A stretch of DNA of 64,000 bases from Plasmodium brasilianum (taxonomy: Eukaryota > Apicomplexa > Aconoidasida > Haemosporida > Plasmodiidae), in the NCBI RefSeq assembly GCF_023973825.1, contig NC_090122.1, positions 800,130 to 864,129 on the forward strand. Reading direction: 5' to 3'. Positions 45,667 to 57,750 of the stretch are shown one piece after another (the stretch's first letter is position 1; every line of letters starts with the position of its first letter). Both the position numbers and the translations under genes were made by a program. A model generated the notes under the pieces. That model saw only the letters and a program-made list of their open reading frames with translations. It did no database searches and was not told where the DNA came from.

Positions 45667-46454
45667 CTTAAAGGGAACGAGGTGATGAAAGAAAAAGGAA
45701 CAAAGGAAAAGAGGATATAACCAAACGGTTAAAAAAGGATATGACTAAATAAGGAAATGATGAAAGCACTAAACTGAATTACAAAATAGTGATATGCCGA
45801 AATGATGAAAAAAGGCAATAAACAAACACAAGTAGGAAAAAAAAAAAAAAAAAAAAAAAAAACTATATTATGGATAGAAGACAACTCATTAAAAATGAAA
45901 AGACATGAGGAAAAGAGACAAAAACAAATGGAAAATGCACAACAACAACAAAGTTCAAGTTTATATCAACTTTATATATGAAACAAAACAATGAAAAAAG
46001 AAAAAGATAAAAAGTGATACGTGGAGTGAGGAAGAGGAAAGAGAGAAAAGCGAATAAAATGGAATCGTAGGAATGTACGATAAGACAGCAACTATGCACA
46101 CATGCATTAAACATACAAGCATATACACACACAACGTGCAAGAATAATAAACAAATTAAGATAAAACGGGAGTAGTCATAGTAAAAAGAGTTTAAAATTT
46201 TAAAAAAAACCTTTGCACCTCTTATTATATAAAATTGAAAACAACTCCTGTTTCACTCATCTGTAATATTATTTGTTCTGTAAAAAATATACATCCTATA
46301 TGGCGCTGACTCCTATCAAAATATGTAACTCACCTAACAAGCTTATGTTATTCATCAGCATATATTTGCGTGTTAATTAAAAAATTACTTCTGTATTTTT
46401 TTCGTAAAAACATTTGTTTCATGCTGCATGGCTGAATTCTCCCACATTTAAATG

Positions 46455-46705
46455 CACTCTGTTGTATTCAATTTATTCATTTGTATTCAATTTATTCATT
46501 TGTATTCAATTTATTCATTTGTATTCAATTTATTCATTTGTATTCAATTTATTCAGTTATACTCAATTTATTCAGTTATACTCAATTTATTCAGTTATAC
46601 TCAATTTATTCAGTTATACTCAATTTATTCAGTTATACTCAATTTATTCAGTTATACTCAATTTATTCAGTTATACTCAATTTATTCAGTTATACTCAAT
46701 TTATT
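46455..46705. repeat. 19-bp tandem array, two sub-families
   Basis: About 13 copies of ATTCAATTTATTCATTTGT or ACTCAATTTATTCAGTTAT. The left five use TTTGT and the rest TTAT, with a clean switch near 46550. Confidence 0.92.
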
Positions 46706-47107
46706 CATTTGTTTTTAATTTTATCTAATTTTAATTACCTTCAGTTTCATTTAATTTTATTTAATTGTATTCAATTGCATTATATTGCATTTGAATTTAA
46801 TTTAATTCGGTTTGTTTTTATCGTGTTTTTTTTTTTTTTTTTTATCTTGTTTTTATTCTGTTTTTACTTTATTTTTATTTTTTTTTTCTCTTATGCTTCT
46901 TGTTTGTTGTCTAGCACCCATTTCCTAAAGTAGGTTGTATTTATTTATGCTGTAAGTTACTCCCCTAATTAAACTAATTTTTTTCACTTCATTTTTTTTT
47001 TTTTTTTATTTTAAAAATAAAAGTATTTTCTTTTTATTTCGTATTACCATGTATTATCCTAATTTTTTTTTTTTTTTTTTTTTTTTTCTGTTTTGTACTG
47101 TATCGTT

Positions 47108-47215
47108 CTTTATTTCGTTTTTTATTTCGTTCTTTATTTCGTTCTTAATTTCGTTCTTAATTTCGTTCTTAATTTCGTTCTTAATTTCGTTCTTAATTTC
47201 GTTCTTAATTTCGTT
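47108..47215. repeat. 12-bp array (GTTCTTAATTTC)
   Basis: About nine copies; the first few read TTTTTTATTTCG or TTCTTTATTTCG. Confidence 0.9.
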
Positions 47216-48159
47216 TCGTTTCGTTGTTTGTTTTTTTTTTATTATTTTTATTATTTTTTTTTTTTCAATGATTTATGTATCAAAGACAAAGAAATTAATC
47301 CATGTTTGCTAGGCAGTTCACTTGTCATATGGCATATGTATTTTTCCTTTTTGTGTGAAAAAATAAGTGTAATAAGTGAAAAGAGAAAAAAAGAAAAATG
47401 CGAAAATAAATCCATGTATGCACATTACGCGCGTGTATATATTATAATTAACGTGTCAACAATTATATAACAATAATTTAAAAATTTTATATAAAAAAAA
47501 TAATTATTAATTTTTGTTCATTTTATTTAGAAAATAAGAAAAAAAAATTATTATAAAATAAATTAAACATAATAAAATACACAAAATAAAATACACATAA
47601 AAAATTGAACACAATAAAATGAACACAATATAATGAACACAATAAAATGAACACAAAATGAAGTTTGAATGTCAAAACATTGAGCATACAAGAACATAAA
47701 ATGTTTCACACATTTGAACATATATTGACTTGACACTGCATAAAAAAAAGTACAATGTGCGAACAGCTTAAGCTACTTACACCCCTAATCAGATAGTTAA
47801 TAACCTAACCTACTTACATGTTTATATGTGCAAACGAGAATATGTATATATTTACGTGTATACATATATGCATACACATATTCATATCCATACACATATA
47901 TATATATATATATATATGTACATTTTTTTTTTTTTTTCTTCAATTTGTGAAATGAGAAATCCTTGCATGCATCTTTTTCAAAAACTCGAGTAGTTTTTAT
48001 GCATGTACAATTTGAACAAATTATATGTTACACATTTTTTTATTTCACTATATGGACCTTGTATTTTGAACTATTTTAGACACACTAATTTAGTTTGCTT
48101 CTAAGAGCTTTATTTGACACTTTTGGACATACTCAAATATAGTGCCTTTTATCCAAAAA

Positions 48160-48320
48160 GGAAAAAAATAGTAAAATAAAATAATAAAAAATAAAATTAA
48201 AAAAAAAAATAAAATAATAAAAAATAAAATAAAAAATAAAAAATAAAATAATAAAAAATAAAATAAAATAAAATAATAAAAAATAAAATAAAATAATAAA
48301 AAATAAAATAATAAAATGAA
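48160..48320. repeat. AAAATAAAATAATAAA low-complexity tract
   Basis: Imperfect repeats of AAAATAAAAT and AATAATAAAA, with no fixed period. Confidence 0.75.
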
Positions 48321-48542
48321 AAAGGAACAAAAAAAAAAATTAAAATTTTAAAATGAAACGTAAAATATATAAAGTAAAATAAAATGTAAAAAAAAAAAGT
48401 AAAATATAAAATTTATGAACTAACAAATGACAAATAACAGGTAAAAAAAACAAATATAAAAGGCGATAAAAAAGAAATACTAAATTACCCAAGGTGAAAA
48501 TTCAAGTGTGTGATAAAGAAATATGTATCATGCCACTATGAA

Positions 48543-48589
<47 letters not shown>

Positions 48590-49184
48590 TGCGTATACAT
48601 ACATACATATACATAAAATGTATAAAAAGATCATAATGCCATAATAATGAAGGATGTATTTCTTAAAAAAAAATAAAATTATGCATATTTCAAAAAAATG
48701 AGAAAACATATGTGAAGCTGGCATAATTTATTCTTCTTAAGATTATTTTATTTTTTAAATAATTTTGTTTCTTTTTGTATTCATTATCTTTGACACGTTT
48801 ACCCACTAACGCTTGATCTTCAATGAAAAAAATTAAATAAAGAATTACAAAATTAAATTAAAAAGTTTACACAAACATAATTTTTATAATTTTTTTTTTA
48901 TCATTCCACATTTCTTATAATGATATAAATAATATCCCAACATTAAAAAACTGTGTTGTGTTTTATACTCTTGTTCTATTTTTTCGTTAAATAAACCTTT
49001 GTTCGTTTAGCAATTATTTTGTTCTATTTTAACTTTTTTTTTTTTTAGTCAGCTAAAGTAGTTAATAATATGGCAGTATGGTGGCATGCCAATGTGCCAA
49101 CATGCTAATATGTCAGTATGGTAACATGCCAACGTGTTTATATATTAATAAATAAAAATGTGTGCTCAGGTTAAATACAATGAT

Positions 49185-49225
<41 letters not shown>

Positions 49226-49503
49226 TGCCCACGTACATGTAATATGTTTAACTACGTGAAATTTACCTGACCAGTCAGGATTTTAACTAAACTTTTTTTT
49301 TTCCAAAATTTTTACAATACTACATAATGTCTAGATGTGTAACAGCAAAGAATTCAAAAGTGATTAATTAAAAAGAAAAAGAAACAGAAGAATAAGAGCA
49401 AAAGCGAAAATAAAAATAAAAATAATAAAATATATAAAATAAGCAATAAAAGAGTATCCCTATGTATGAAGGTAAAAATTTTGTGTGTAGTAATTTAATA
49501 AAC

Positions 49504-49537
<34 letters not shown>

Positions 49538-49655
49538 AACAGAAAAAATATGCATGATTTGTCTCACAACTAATTTCGTTCCCAATTTTAATGAGCGTAC
49601 TAACTAAATAAGTAAACAAACATTAAGCAGCAATTTTTAAAGAGCATGTTACGGA

Positions 49656-49697
<42 letters not shown>

Positions 49698-50268
49698 AAA
49701 ATGTGTACGGGACATAATATATTTAATGCGTGCATGTTTATGGCATTACACCAATGCACACACATTTAGCAAAAAATAAAGTAAATAAAATAAAAAAACT
49801 ACATAACATTTCTAATAAGCATTTATTCGAGCACTACTATGTATATAAAAAATGACAACTTTAATTAAATTATTTAAGAGTTTTTATATATCTTCAATTA
49901 ATAACGAAAAATGTGAAACAAAAAAGAAGGTGAAAAGTTAAGCTTCTTATGTGATTAAAAGGTCTAATTCTGTTTATCATAATTAGTGCATTGTTTTTGA
50001 TAAACTATAACAAGGTTCCTTTTTCTGTAAAACTACTGTTATTTGTTTTATGTGTATATAAGTGTCTGTGTGTGTATATGTGTGTTTCTGTGTGTGTATA
50101 TGTGTGTGTCAGAGTGTGTATGTGTATGTACGTGTATGTACGCATATATGTAATAGAACGCTTTCTCCTAAAAAACAAGCCCTTTACAAACTAATCAAGA
50201 TCATCGTATCCTTAAAAGAGAATTTCTGTTTGCCTTAAAACTTATAACTATGTTTAACCCTTTATTCA

Positions 50269-52119
50269 ATGAAGAATAACACAAATATACCAAAAGACAG
50301 CAACACAAAAACATTTAATACATGTTTTGATAACATAGATTTGAATTTTGCTTGTTTAAAAAGTAGAAATTTAAAAAATGGACCAACATTCTCCTTTTTC
50401 TATGAATATGCACATGATAGGTCTGTCCTTTCACTTTCGCTGGATGAAAGTGGTAGGGGAAAAAAAAAAAAAAAAAAAAAAAAACAAGTACTGTGGTAGA
50501 TAAGTAGCTAGATAACGAATCAGTTGACGGAGAAACACGTTTCGGATATTTTTTCATGTTATCGTTTTTCCACTTCTTAATTTCTTTTTTGCGCAGGAAC
50601 TTATATGGCCACAGCGAGCTCAGATCATTCCTTGCGCATTCACAACCTCAAGAACCTATCGACCGTTAAAGAACTATATCACAAAAAGTGCGGACACTAT
50701 GACTGGGTAAGTGAAGTATTTTTTACTAAAAGGAATGAAGTTCTTTCAGGGGGATTAGATGGGAAAATATGTCTGTGGAATACTACACAATGCTGTAAAT
50801 TTCCTAAAATTAATAAAATTATGAACTGTTCAGAATATTTAGAACAAGAGAAAAAAGTTCGAGAAATCAATTTTAAGGCTTCTAATAACACAATTAAGTG
50901 TAAAGAAATGTGGGCGCATCATTCTACAATTAGTGATATGAAATTTGATAAAGAAAAAGAAAAGTGTATAACTAGTAGTTATGATAAAACCTTAAAGCTT
51001 TTTGACATAAAAAAATTTAGTGAACTAGCTACATACAAAGGAAATCATATACATCCAATAACTAAATTTTTATGGTTGCAAAACAAAATAATATCTGCAG
51101 ATAAAAGTGGGACATTGTGTGTGTTTGATGTAGAAACATTTCAGGAAGTACTTAGTGCTAAGAATACACACTGTGGTAATATAGGGGCTTTAAATTATTT
51201 TTATATGTATAAAAGCAAAAATTCTAATTTAATTAATCAAACTAGTACGCACAAAAATAAGACAAGCGGTTCTAATTTCTCGTTAACTAACCCCCCCATG
51301 GACGACAGCAATTTAGAAAAAAGCAGTAGCAACAACAGCAGTAGCATTAAAAACAAATATGACAACGATAATAATAAAAGGAACAATATGAACAATCGGA
51401 ACAACCTTATAACTGCAAATGTGAACATCATAAACTCCGATAATTTGTTTGGGCAAGGCCATAATTATTTAAACTTAAACAATGAAAGAATACCTTTAAT
51501 AATAACAGGGGGGACAAATGATGGTATCTTAAAAATAAGAGATTTTCGAATTTTCCACAAATATATTAGCTACAAAAAGATTCATACAGCTAGCATTAAT
51601 AGTATTATAACTTATAATATAAAAAATAAAACATACATTATTTCTTGCTCCGCTGATGGATGTTGTTATCAATATGAAATTTATAGTATCTGTTCTTCAA
51701 ATTTAAATAATTATTTGAAAAAAATTTGTGTCAATGAACCTATTTTATCAGCAAGATATATTGGTAATCACTTAGTTTTAGTTGGTTCATCTTTTGGAAA
51801 TTTATTTTTATTAAATTTTTCTGACTGTTCAGAAAATAATTTAACACAACAGTATAATTTAACCAGAATTAATGAAATACAAGATAATTTTGATAACTCA
51901 GTTGAAAAAAAAAATTATAATAACATACATGATAAAACGGACAGAGATATTTTGTGGGCCTTTGGCGTTTGTAAAAAGGGAGGAGTTAATTGCATCGAGT
52001 GTACTTTTATATATGACTCAACAGTTAAAAACACTAACGAACTGGAAATCTATAATATTGTTACAGCGGGTGATGATGGTACTCCGTGCTTATTGTATAT
52101 TCCCAACTCATTTGTATGA
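50269..52119 (+). CDS. WD40-repeat protein, two exons
   Basis: Beta-propeller scaffold protein. Exon 50269-50452 and exon 50597-52119 (donor GTAGGG, acceptor GCGCAG) close in phase to 568 residues. The join gives SLDESGTYMATASSDHSLRIH, a classical WD blade start, followed by SGGLDGKICLWN, TSSYDKTLKLFD, SADKSGTLCVFD, TGGTNDGILKIRDF and SCSADGCCYQYE, ending in TAGDDGTPCLLY. I count at least seven blades. An Asn/Ser-rich insert (about residues 295-350) sits between two blades. The order does not match an obvious named WD complex. The start at 50269 follows an upstream ATG in another frame (50250) that stops after nine codons. Partner and role are not shown. Confidence 0.9.
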
Positions 52120-52577
52120 AGTGTCAAGCGAACATATAAAATAAACACACGTAATTATAATACAGATCCGTGTGTAGATGGTATTCCCGATTATGCATAT
52201 GTATAAACGCCATTTTCCCCCTTCCCCATTTTGCGCTTTACTCTCCCATCCTTTGATAAATCACTTGCAGCATCATATGTAATTCTGCAGCAGTAAATGC
52301 AGTTTGTTTTTCCTTTTCTTTCTGTATCTATATCTATTTATGTTCATGTCTACGTTTCCTTCCATGTTTACGTTTCTACGCATAAATCAAATACAATCAT
52401 ACGGACAACAAATCTGCGCCTACAATAAAAAAATATTTTCCATTTTGAAAAAGAAAAGAAATAACAAAAGATAAAATGTACTTGAAAAAAAAGCAAAATA
52501 AACAAATTAGTGAGTGGAGAATGTACGAACGCACGAATGCACAAGCGCAAAATGTGCTAACTGAACCCCCTAAGCAC
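52120..52577. other. Convergent intergenic spacer
   Basis: 3' ends of the WD40 gene (+) and the next minus-strand gene. T/C-rich; no gene seen. Confidence 0.55.
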
Positions 52578-54200
52578 TCACGCTTTGGGAACCTTGTTAA
52601 ATTGATAAAAATATTTTTGCCGCTTCTCAGTTTCCTCCTGTCTAACATGAAATAGATTTGATAATTTAGGTATACTAAATTTATCACCGAGTACATTCTG
52701 CGTATTTAATGGCTTGTAGAAATTATTCAAACATAGAAATAGAGATAAAGAGGAGTTATAATTTTTTATAGATGGCAATAAATGCGTTTTTTTGTATATA
52801 TCATAAACATGATCATTTGTTCTGATAGTATAATTTTTTAATTTTAAAAATAATTTTTCAAAAAAAAAATTTATTTTTTTACTAAAGTAGTTAGAATAAC
52901 TTATGTATGATGAAGTACTTTCCATTTCCCCTCTTTTTCCCTGTCTATTTTTTTCTTCCTTTTTTTTTGCATTATTCATATATTCAATGGAGTCCGTTAA
53001 AGTATGTTCATTCTCTACCATCAAGGAGACAAAGTTTTCTACCTCTTTTTGTACTTGTCCATTTAGTTTTTGATAAATGAAATTATTTTTATCCTTTATC
53101 AAATTATAATCTTTCTCAATAAATGGAAAACACGTAAAAGAATTAATAGGAAATTCATAATTTAGTAAGCTATCCTTACTTAACGTTGCACCGATATATT
53201 TTTTTGTTTCTTCTACATTTTTTAGAAGTATTCTCTTATCATTGTTAGATAAATCAATGTTACAACTTTTCTCACTTATGTATGTAATAAAATAAAAAAA
53301 TAAATTAAAAGATCGAAACAGAAGCATATTAATTAAGTTATTTATATCTATGTTTGAGCTAATTTTGTTATACATTCTATTATTATAATCGTTGTACAGG
53401 TTACCCTTACTGTGGTACATCTTATTAATAATTTGATGCACTGTTTGTTTAAAAGCATTGTATAATAAATCTACAAAAAATATAGAAAAATTACTATGAT
53501 CATTAATTTCTTTATCTATCGATATTAAACTTTCCTCTATATTTTTTTTTAATTCTATTTTTATATTCTCATCATCACTTATAAATCTTCGTAGAGAAAC
53601 AACAGATGGTTTATATTTCTGTAAAAAATAAGAATACCGTATTAATTTATCCTTTCTATTAATAACGTTTTGAATATAAACATAACTGATGTTATATTTT
53701 TTTAAAATAATTCCTATCTCATCATAATCACTATTGCCATTTTGAAAATATCTATTTATTTTTAGCATTATCCTTTTAAAAAAATTTATATTATATAAAT
53801 CATGTTTAATAAAAATTAAATCCCCAGTATTTAAGCTTATATCAATTTCGTAATCTGTTGTATATCCCCATGCTTTCCCATAAAAATAGTTCAGCACCTC
53901 CTCCAATTCCCCATCTTCCACTTCCATTTCCACCTGCTCCTTCTCTTTTACCTTCTTCTTCCCCTCCATCCCTTGAGTATTATGGTTAAAATTATGTTTT
54001 TCCCCTGTATACACAATAAAATTATTTCCTTCTTCTTTTTTCTTTGTAATAATATTATTCCTATTAAAATTTTTCAAAAACAAGCTCTTATTTAACCTTT
54101 CATCCTCTCTTATCTTTTTAACTCTTCTGATTTCGCTAAACAAAATACCCCCCAATGGTAGTCCGCAAATTAAACTTTTAAGTAGCAGTGAACTAGCCAT
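52578..54200 (-). CDS. Conserved protein with a possible permuted-papain-like (NlpC/P60-type) core
   Basis: Protein of 540 residues from ATG 54200; the longer naive ORF begins with TTG at 54218 and is not used. The N-terminus has a hydrophobic stretch (ASSLLLKSLICGLPLGGILF), possibly a signal anchor. Near residue 115 it reads EIDISLNTGDLIFIKH, then YDEIGIILKKYNISYVYIQN and KYKPSVVSLRRF. This is the pattern of permuted NlpC/P60-like proteins (tGDlifF ... HvGivl ... Rrl), but the position usually held by the catalytic His is Glu. A candidate Cys occurs much later (SFTCFPF). So if the fold is right, it may be inactive. The rest is Asn/Lys-rich. I give this as a hypothesis, not a family assignment. 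Confidence 0.6.
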   Translation of the reverse strand: MASSLLLKSLICGLPLGGILFSEIRRVKKIREDERLNKSLFLKNFNRNNIITKKKEEGNNFIVYTGEKHNFNHNTQGMEGKKKVKEKEQVEMEVEDGELEEVLNYFYGKAWGYTTDYEIDISLNTGDLIFIKHDLYNINFFKRIMLKINRYFQNGNSDYDEIGIILKKYNISYVYIQNVINRKDKLIRYSYFLQKYKPSVVSLRRFISDDENIKIELKKNIEESLISIDKEINDHSNFSIFFVDLLYNAFKQTVHQIINKMYHSKGNLYNDYNNRMYNKISSNIDINNLINMLLFRSFNLFFYFITYISEKSCNIDLSNNDKRILLKNVEETKKYIGATLSKDSLLNYEFPINSFTCFPFIEKDYNLIKDKNNFIYQKLNGQVQKEVENFVSLMVENEHTLTDSIEYMNNAKKKEEKNRQGKRGEMESTSSYISYSNYFSKKINFFFEKLFLKLKNYTIRTNDHVYDIYKKTHLLPSIKNYNSSLSLFLCLNNFYKPLNTQNVLGDKFSIPKLSNLFHVRQEETEKRQKYFYQFNKVPKA

Positions 54201-55462
54201 TTTCCGCAGCCAAAGCAATCAAAGCAATTACACATCAATCGCAGCAATCGATATCATTCACTCCTCTAATCATTCCACGCATTTATTTCGTTCAATCAAT
54301 TCCATTTTTCACCCAAAAACAAGAAAAAATTCAATTAGCAAAATTAATTTTTTACCATATTAAAAAAAAAAAAAAAAAAATTTAACGTGAACGTATACAT
54401 GAACATACTTTATGTACATGCGCGTGCACATATATATATATGTTATGTATGTACATATTTAAGTGCCAGAATAACATTTCTGCAAATTGATTTGGATTTA
54501 GTGCAGTTTCTTTCATTTATGTAACTTCTTTCAATTATGCATTTTTTTCAGTTCTAATTTTTTCAAGATTTTTTACCACACACGCACCCCCCCCCCACCG
54601 CCATACATTTCTTAATGGCATTAATATTAATGAAGAAGAATCCGTTCTCTCTTCAAAAAATAATAATATTTCAATACGTACATGGATGAATATTTACAAA
54701 CGTGCATGATGATGCACACCGTACAAGCGCGTACATGACTCACACGCACAAAAGTATAAGGATTCACATGTACAAGCATACATACTAACATAACATACAT
54801 ATTTATATTACCACATGCACGTGTGTGTGCACATACTATTATACTCACAAAAAATACACATGAGTAAATTTTTTGTAACCTCCTGAACCTTTTTAATTTT
54901 GCTTTTCAAAAAAGAATATGACACATATTATATGATAATCCGAAATGTTAATTATTATTCTTTTCGAATAGAAAAAAATAAATACTTTAAATTTTTATTA
55001 TAATCTTTTAATTTATCACATATCTTCATAAAAGTTAATGGGGAAAAAAAAAATACAGTACACACGTTACACCTTTCGTTATAAGCAATGTTAACATGTT
55101 AAATAACAAAATATATTGTAGAAAAGAAAATGATAAGACCCAAAAAAAAAAAAGCGAAAAAAAGGCGAAAACGGGTGAAAAACGGGTAAACAGGTGTAAA
55201 AAAAAAAAAAAAAAGCGAAAAAAAGGCGAAAACGGGTGAAAAAAAAATTCTTTTTAAATATATATTTTAACTTTAATATACATACATATATATATATATA
55301 AAAGGAAAATTGTGTAAATGCATTTTATATATATAAGCAAAAATGATGTATTAACATATGTATATTATATATAAAATATATATATATATATATACTCTTT
55401 CTTATTTAAAATCAAAAATATAAAAATGTTTATGTTTTATAACCCATTAACAAAAAGCTAAT
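54201..55462. other. Intergenic, promoter side of the papain-like gene
   Basis: Contains A/T runs, (AT)n, a C-rich run (54589-54596) unusual for this DNA, and a repeated GCGAAAAAAAGGCGAAAACGGGTGAAAA unit at 55149-55245. No gene seen. Confidence 0.5.
55149..55245. repeat. GCGAAAAAAAGGCGAAAACGGGTG repeat, two copies
   Basis: Copies begin near 55154 and 55216, separated by a second GGGTAAACAGGTG segment and an A run. Two copies only, so the repeat is short. Confidence 0.75.
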
Positions 55463-56519
55463 TTATGCTGCTGAGTCGGTACCACTTTGGTCTTGATCGC
55501 CCTAAAAAAAAATAAGAAATGTTAAAATTATGCAAAATTAAATACAAATAAGTGAAAATGTTACAAATAGGTATTACATATACATATAATATATAGGGAC
55601 GTGTGTGTAACAAACAACTATTATTTTATTATTATTTTTTTTTTTTTTTTTTTGTATATAATATTTCTTTGTTAATCCATACATCATCTGCGGGTGCGGG
55701 TTCTGCGGGTGCGGGTTCTGCTGCCTTGGTTTCTGCTGCACCACTTTTTGATGAGCCTCTAATTTGGAATGGATGTCTACCCCTTTCATTATTATACAAT
55801 ACTAAACCAATACCACCTAAAAGTAAAGCTGATACTAGACCCAAGGTTGATGCAAGGGCTGTAGTTGCAGTCTTGTACGCTGATTTTTTTTTTGACAAGT
55901 TTACAATTTCTTCTTCTTTCTTAACCATATCATTGATTATTTCGTGAACATCAATTAAGGGATCAGGGGTTTCTGCAAAAAATAAAATAATAAAAAAAAT
56001 ATATATAAATAATAAACTACTAAATAACATAATATAAATAAAGTTAATGAAAAAAAAAAAATGTGCAACACACAATGGGTAAGGTACATATTAATGCATG
56101 CTAGCACGTGCCAAGGAAACTATTAACAAAAATGTTTATATACATTAAAGATGGGGCTTTACAATTTGCCAATATATATATTTCAACTTTAATAAGTGTA
56201 ATATGGTACACATATAATATAAATAAATAATATATATATATACATATATGCACACATAAATACATTTTATATACACACATGTATACACTTTATTTAAATA
56301 CATATATATATATATATATATATATATTACAAAAATGCATATAATACATGAACACATGGGCATACAACAACCACATAATAATACATATAATCAAAACTCA
56401 CTTTTGGGAGATTTCTTTTTTGGAGGTGGGGTGGTGGATCCTGCAATCACTAAGCCTCCTAAATATACTTCAATTAGGGCAATGAAAAAAAAGGCAAAAA
56501 CAATTAAAGAGAGTTTCAT
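55463..56519 (-). CDS. EXP1: EXP1 (exported protein 1), three exons
   Basis: Membrane protein of the parasitophorous vacuole, released from dense granules; described in P. falciparum as an essential integral vacuole-membrane protein reported to have glutathione transferase activity. Exons 56519-56402, 55972-55683 and 55501-55463 join in phase to 148 residues; P. falciparum EXP1 is about 162. A signal peptide (LIVFAFFFIALIEVYLGG) is followed by a short Lys/Pro stretch, then DPLIDVHEIINDMVKKEEE, the conserved lumenal segment, then the TM (LGLVSALLLGGIGLVLYN) and the highly conserved ERGRHPFQI. The tail is short: an EPAPAEPAPA repeat, then DDGDQDQSG. The Arg at the position called R70 in P. falciparum aligns with Lys here. 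No other Plasmodium protein I know has this combination. Confidence 0.96.
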
Positions 56520-57713
56520 TTTGAAAAATAATAAATACTGTATATGGGGAGGGGGACGACAACTCGTGTGTTTTGAAATTAAAAAAAAAAAATAATATAA
56601 TTCCAAAAATTAAAAAGTTTTCTGTTCAATGCGTATTATTTTATGCATATAATATACGGTATAAAACTTGTACGTTAATATAAATTTATATGTATTTATG
56701 AAAAAATCATTTCCCTTTTATATTAAAATTGTTAATTATATTAAATATATTTATTACACGTAAATATTATGTAAAACTATTATTATAATATATATATATA
56801 TATATTTTATATATACACACTTAATGGCAGTATAATATTTTACTTTTAAATTCACAATGTTAAATTTCAAATGTTCTCTATACATACATATACATTATAT
56901 ATACATATATATTATGGTTCATTTAAATATATACCTATTTACACAAAAATATAATTTTCTTTAATCTTAAGTATATTTAAAATATGATAACAATTATACA
57001 TATAATAATTACATATATATATATATATATATAAAATAATAATGTATATATAAACGTGGAAATGTAATCTAATGGTTAAAATAACTCCTTACTTTTTATA
57101 TATTATGAATATTTTTCTTTAAACATTAAAACTAAATAGCAAAAATTTTACGTAAAACTATAAATCTAGTAAAAATTATAAATTTACAATAATGTATTAT
57201 TATTTTATGTACATAATTGTGGGTTTCCTTTATATGGCTTTTTTTTTTTTTTCTTTTTTTAAATATTTTAAAAAATTTTGACTATTTTAATTTAACAGTT
57301 TGATTTATCAAAATTTTTTTTTTTTAAATTTAAAATGTAAAAAATAAAAAAATAAAATAAATATTTTTTTATTTAAAATATTCAATTAGTTAAGACCCCC
57401 AATAAAAAAATTATTGATGCATTTTTTTTTTTTTTTTTTTTTTTTCATAAATAACGAAAAATTTTACTTTCTAAAAAAAATTTAGTTTTTCAAAAGAAAT
57501 TTAGATGCATGCAAATAAACACTCAAAAGCTAGTATAAAGTGCCATTCACTCCCACATAATCAAAATTATTTCACCATGCGTTTGCTTGGTATAATAGCA
57601 CCTTTATAATTTAAGATTATTTAACATGTACTATATTATATATATATATACTACTATACATGTTATACATCTTATATATGTGCATTTATACATACACTAT
57701 TACATTGTAATAA

Positions 57714-57750
<37 letters not shown>

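Larger units (their letters stand above)
45667..50268. other. 4.6-kb gene-free divergent region
   Basis: Between the starts of the TKL kinase (-) and the WD40 gene (+). It holds a 19-bp array, a 12-bp array, A/T runs, several (AT)n tracts (47892-47917, 48546-48580, 49190-49220, 49660-49694) and (TG)n-like sequence (50055-50135). I saw no coding region with composition unlike the repeats and no tRNA. It is large compared with other spacers here. Confidence 0.55.

Noticed and set aside
54201..54218. TTG at 54218 as start of the papain-like gene
   Set aside because: Not an initiator in this organism; the ATG at 54200 follows directly.
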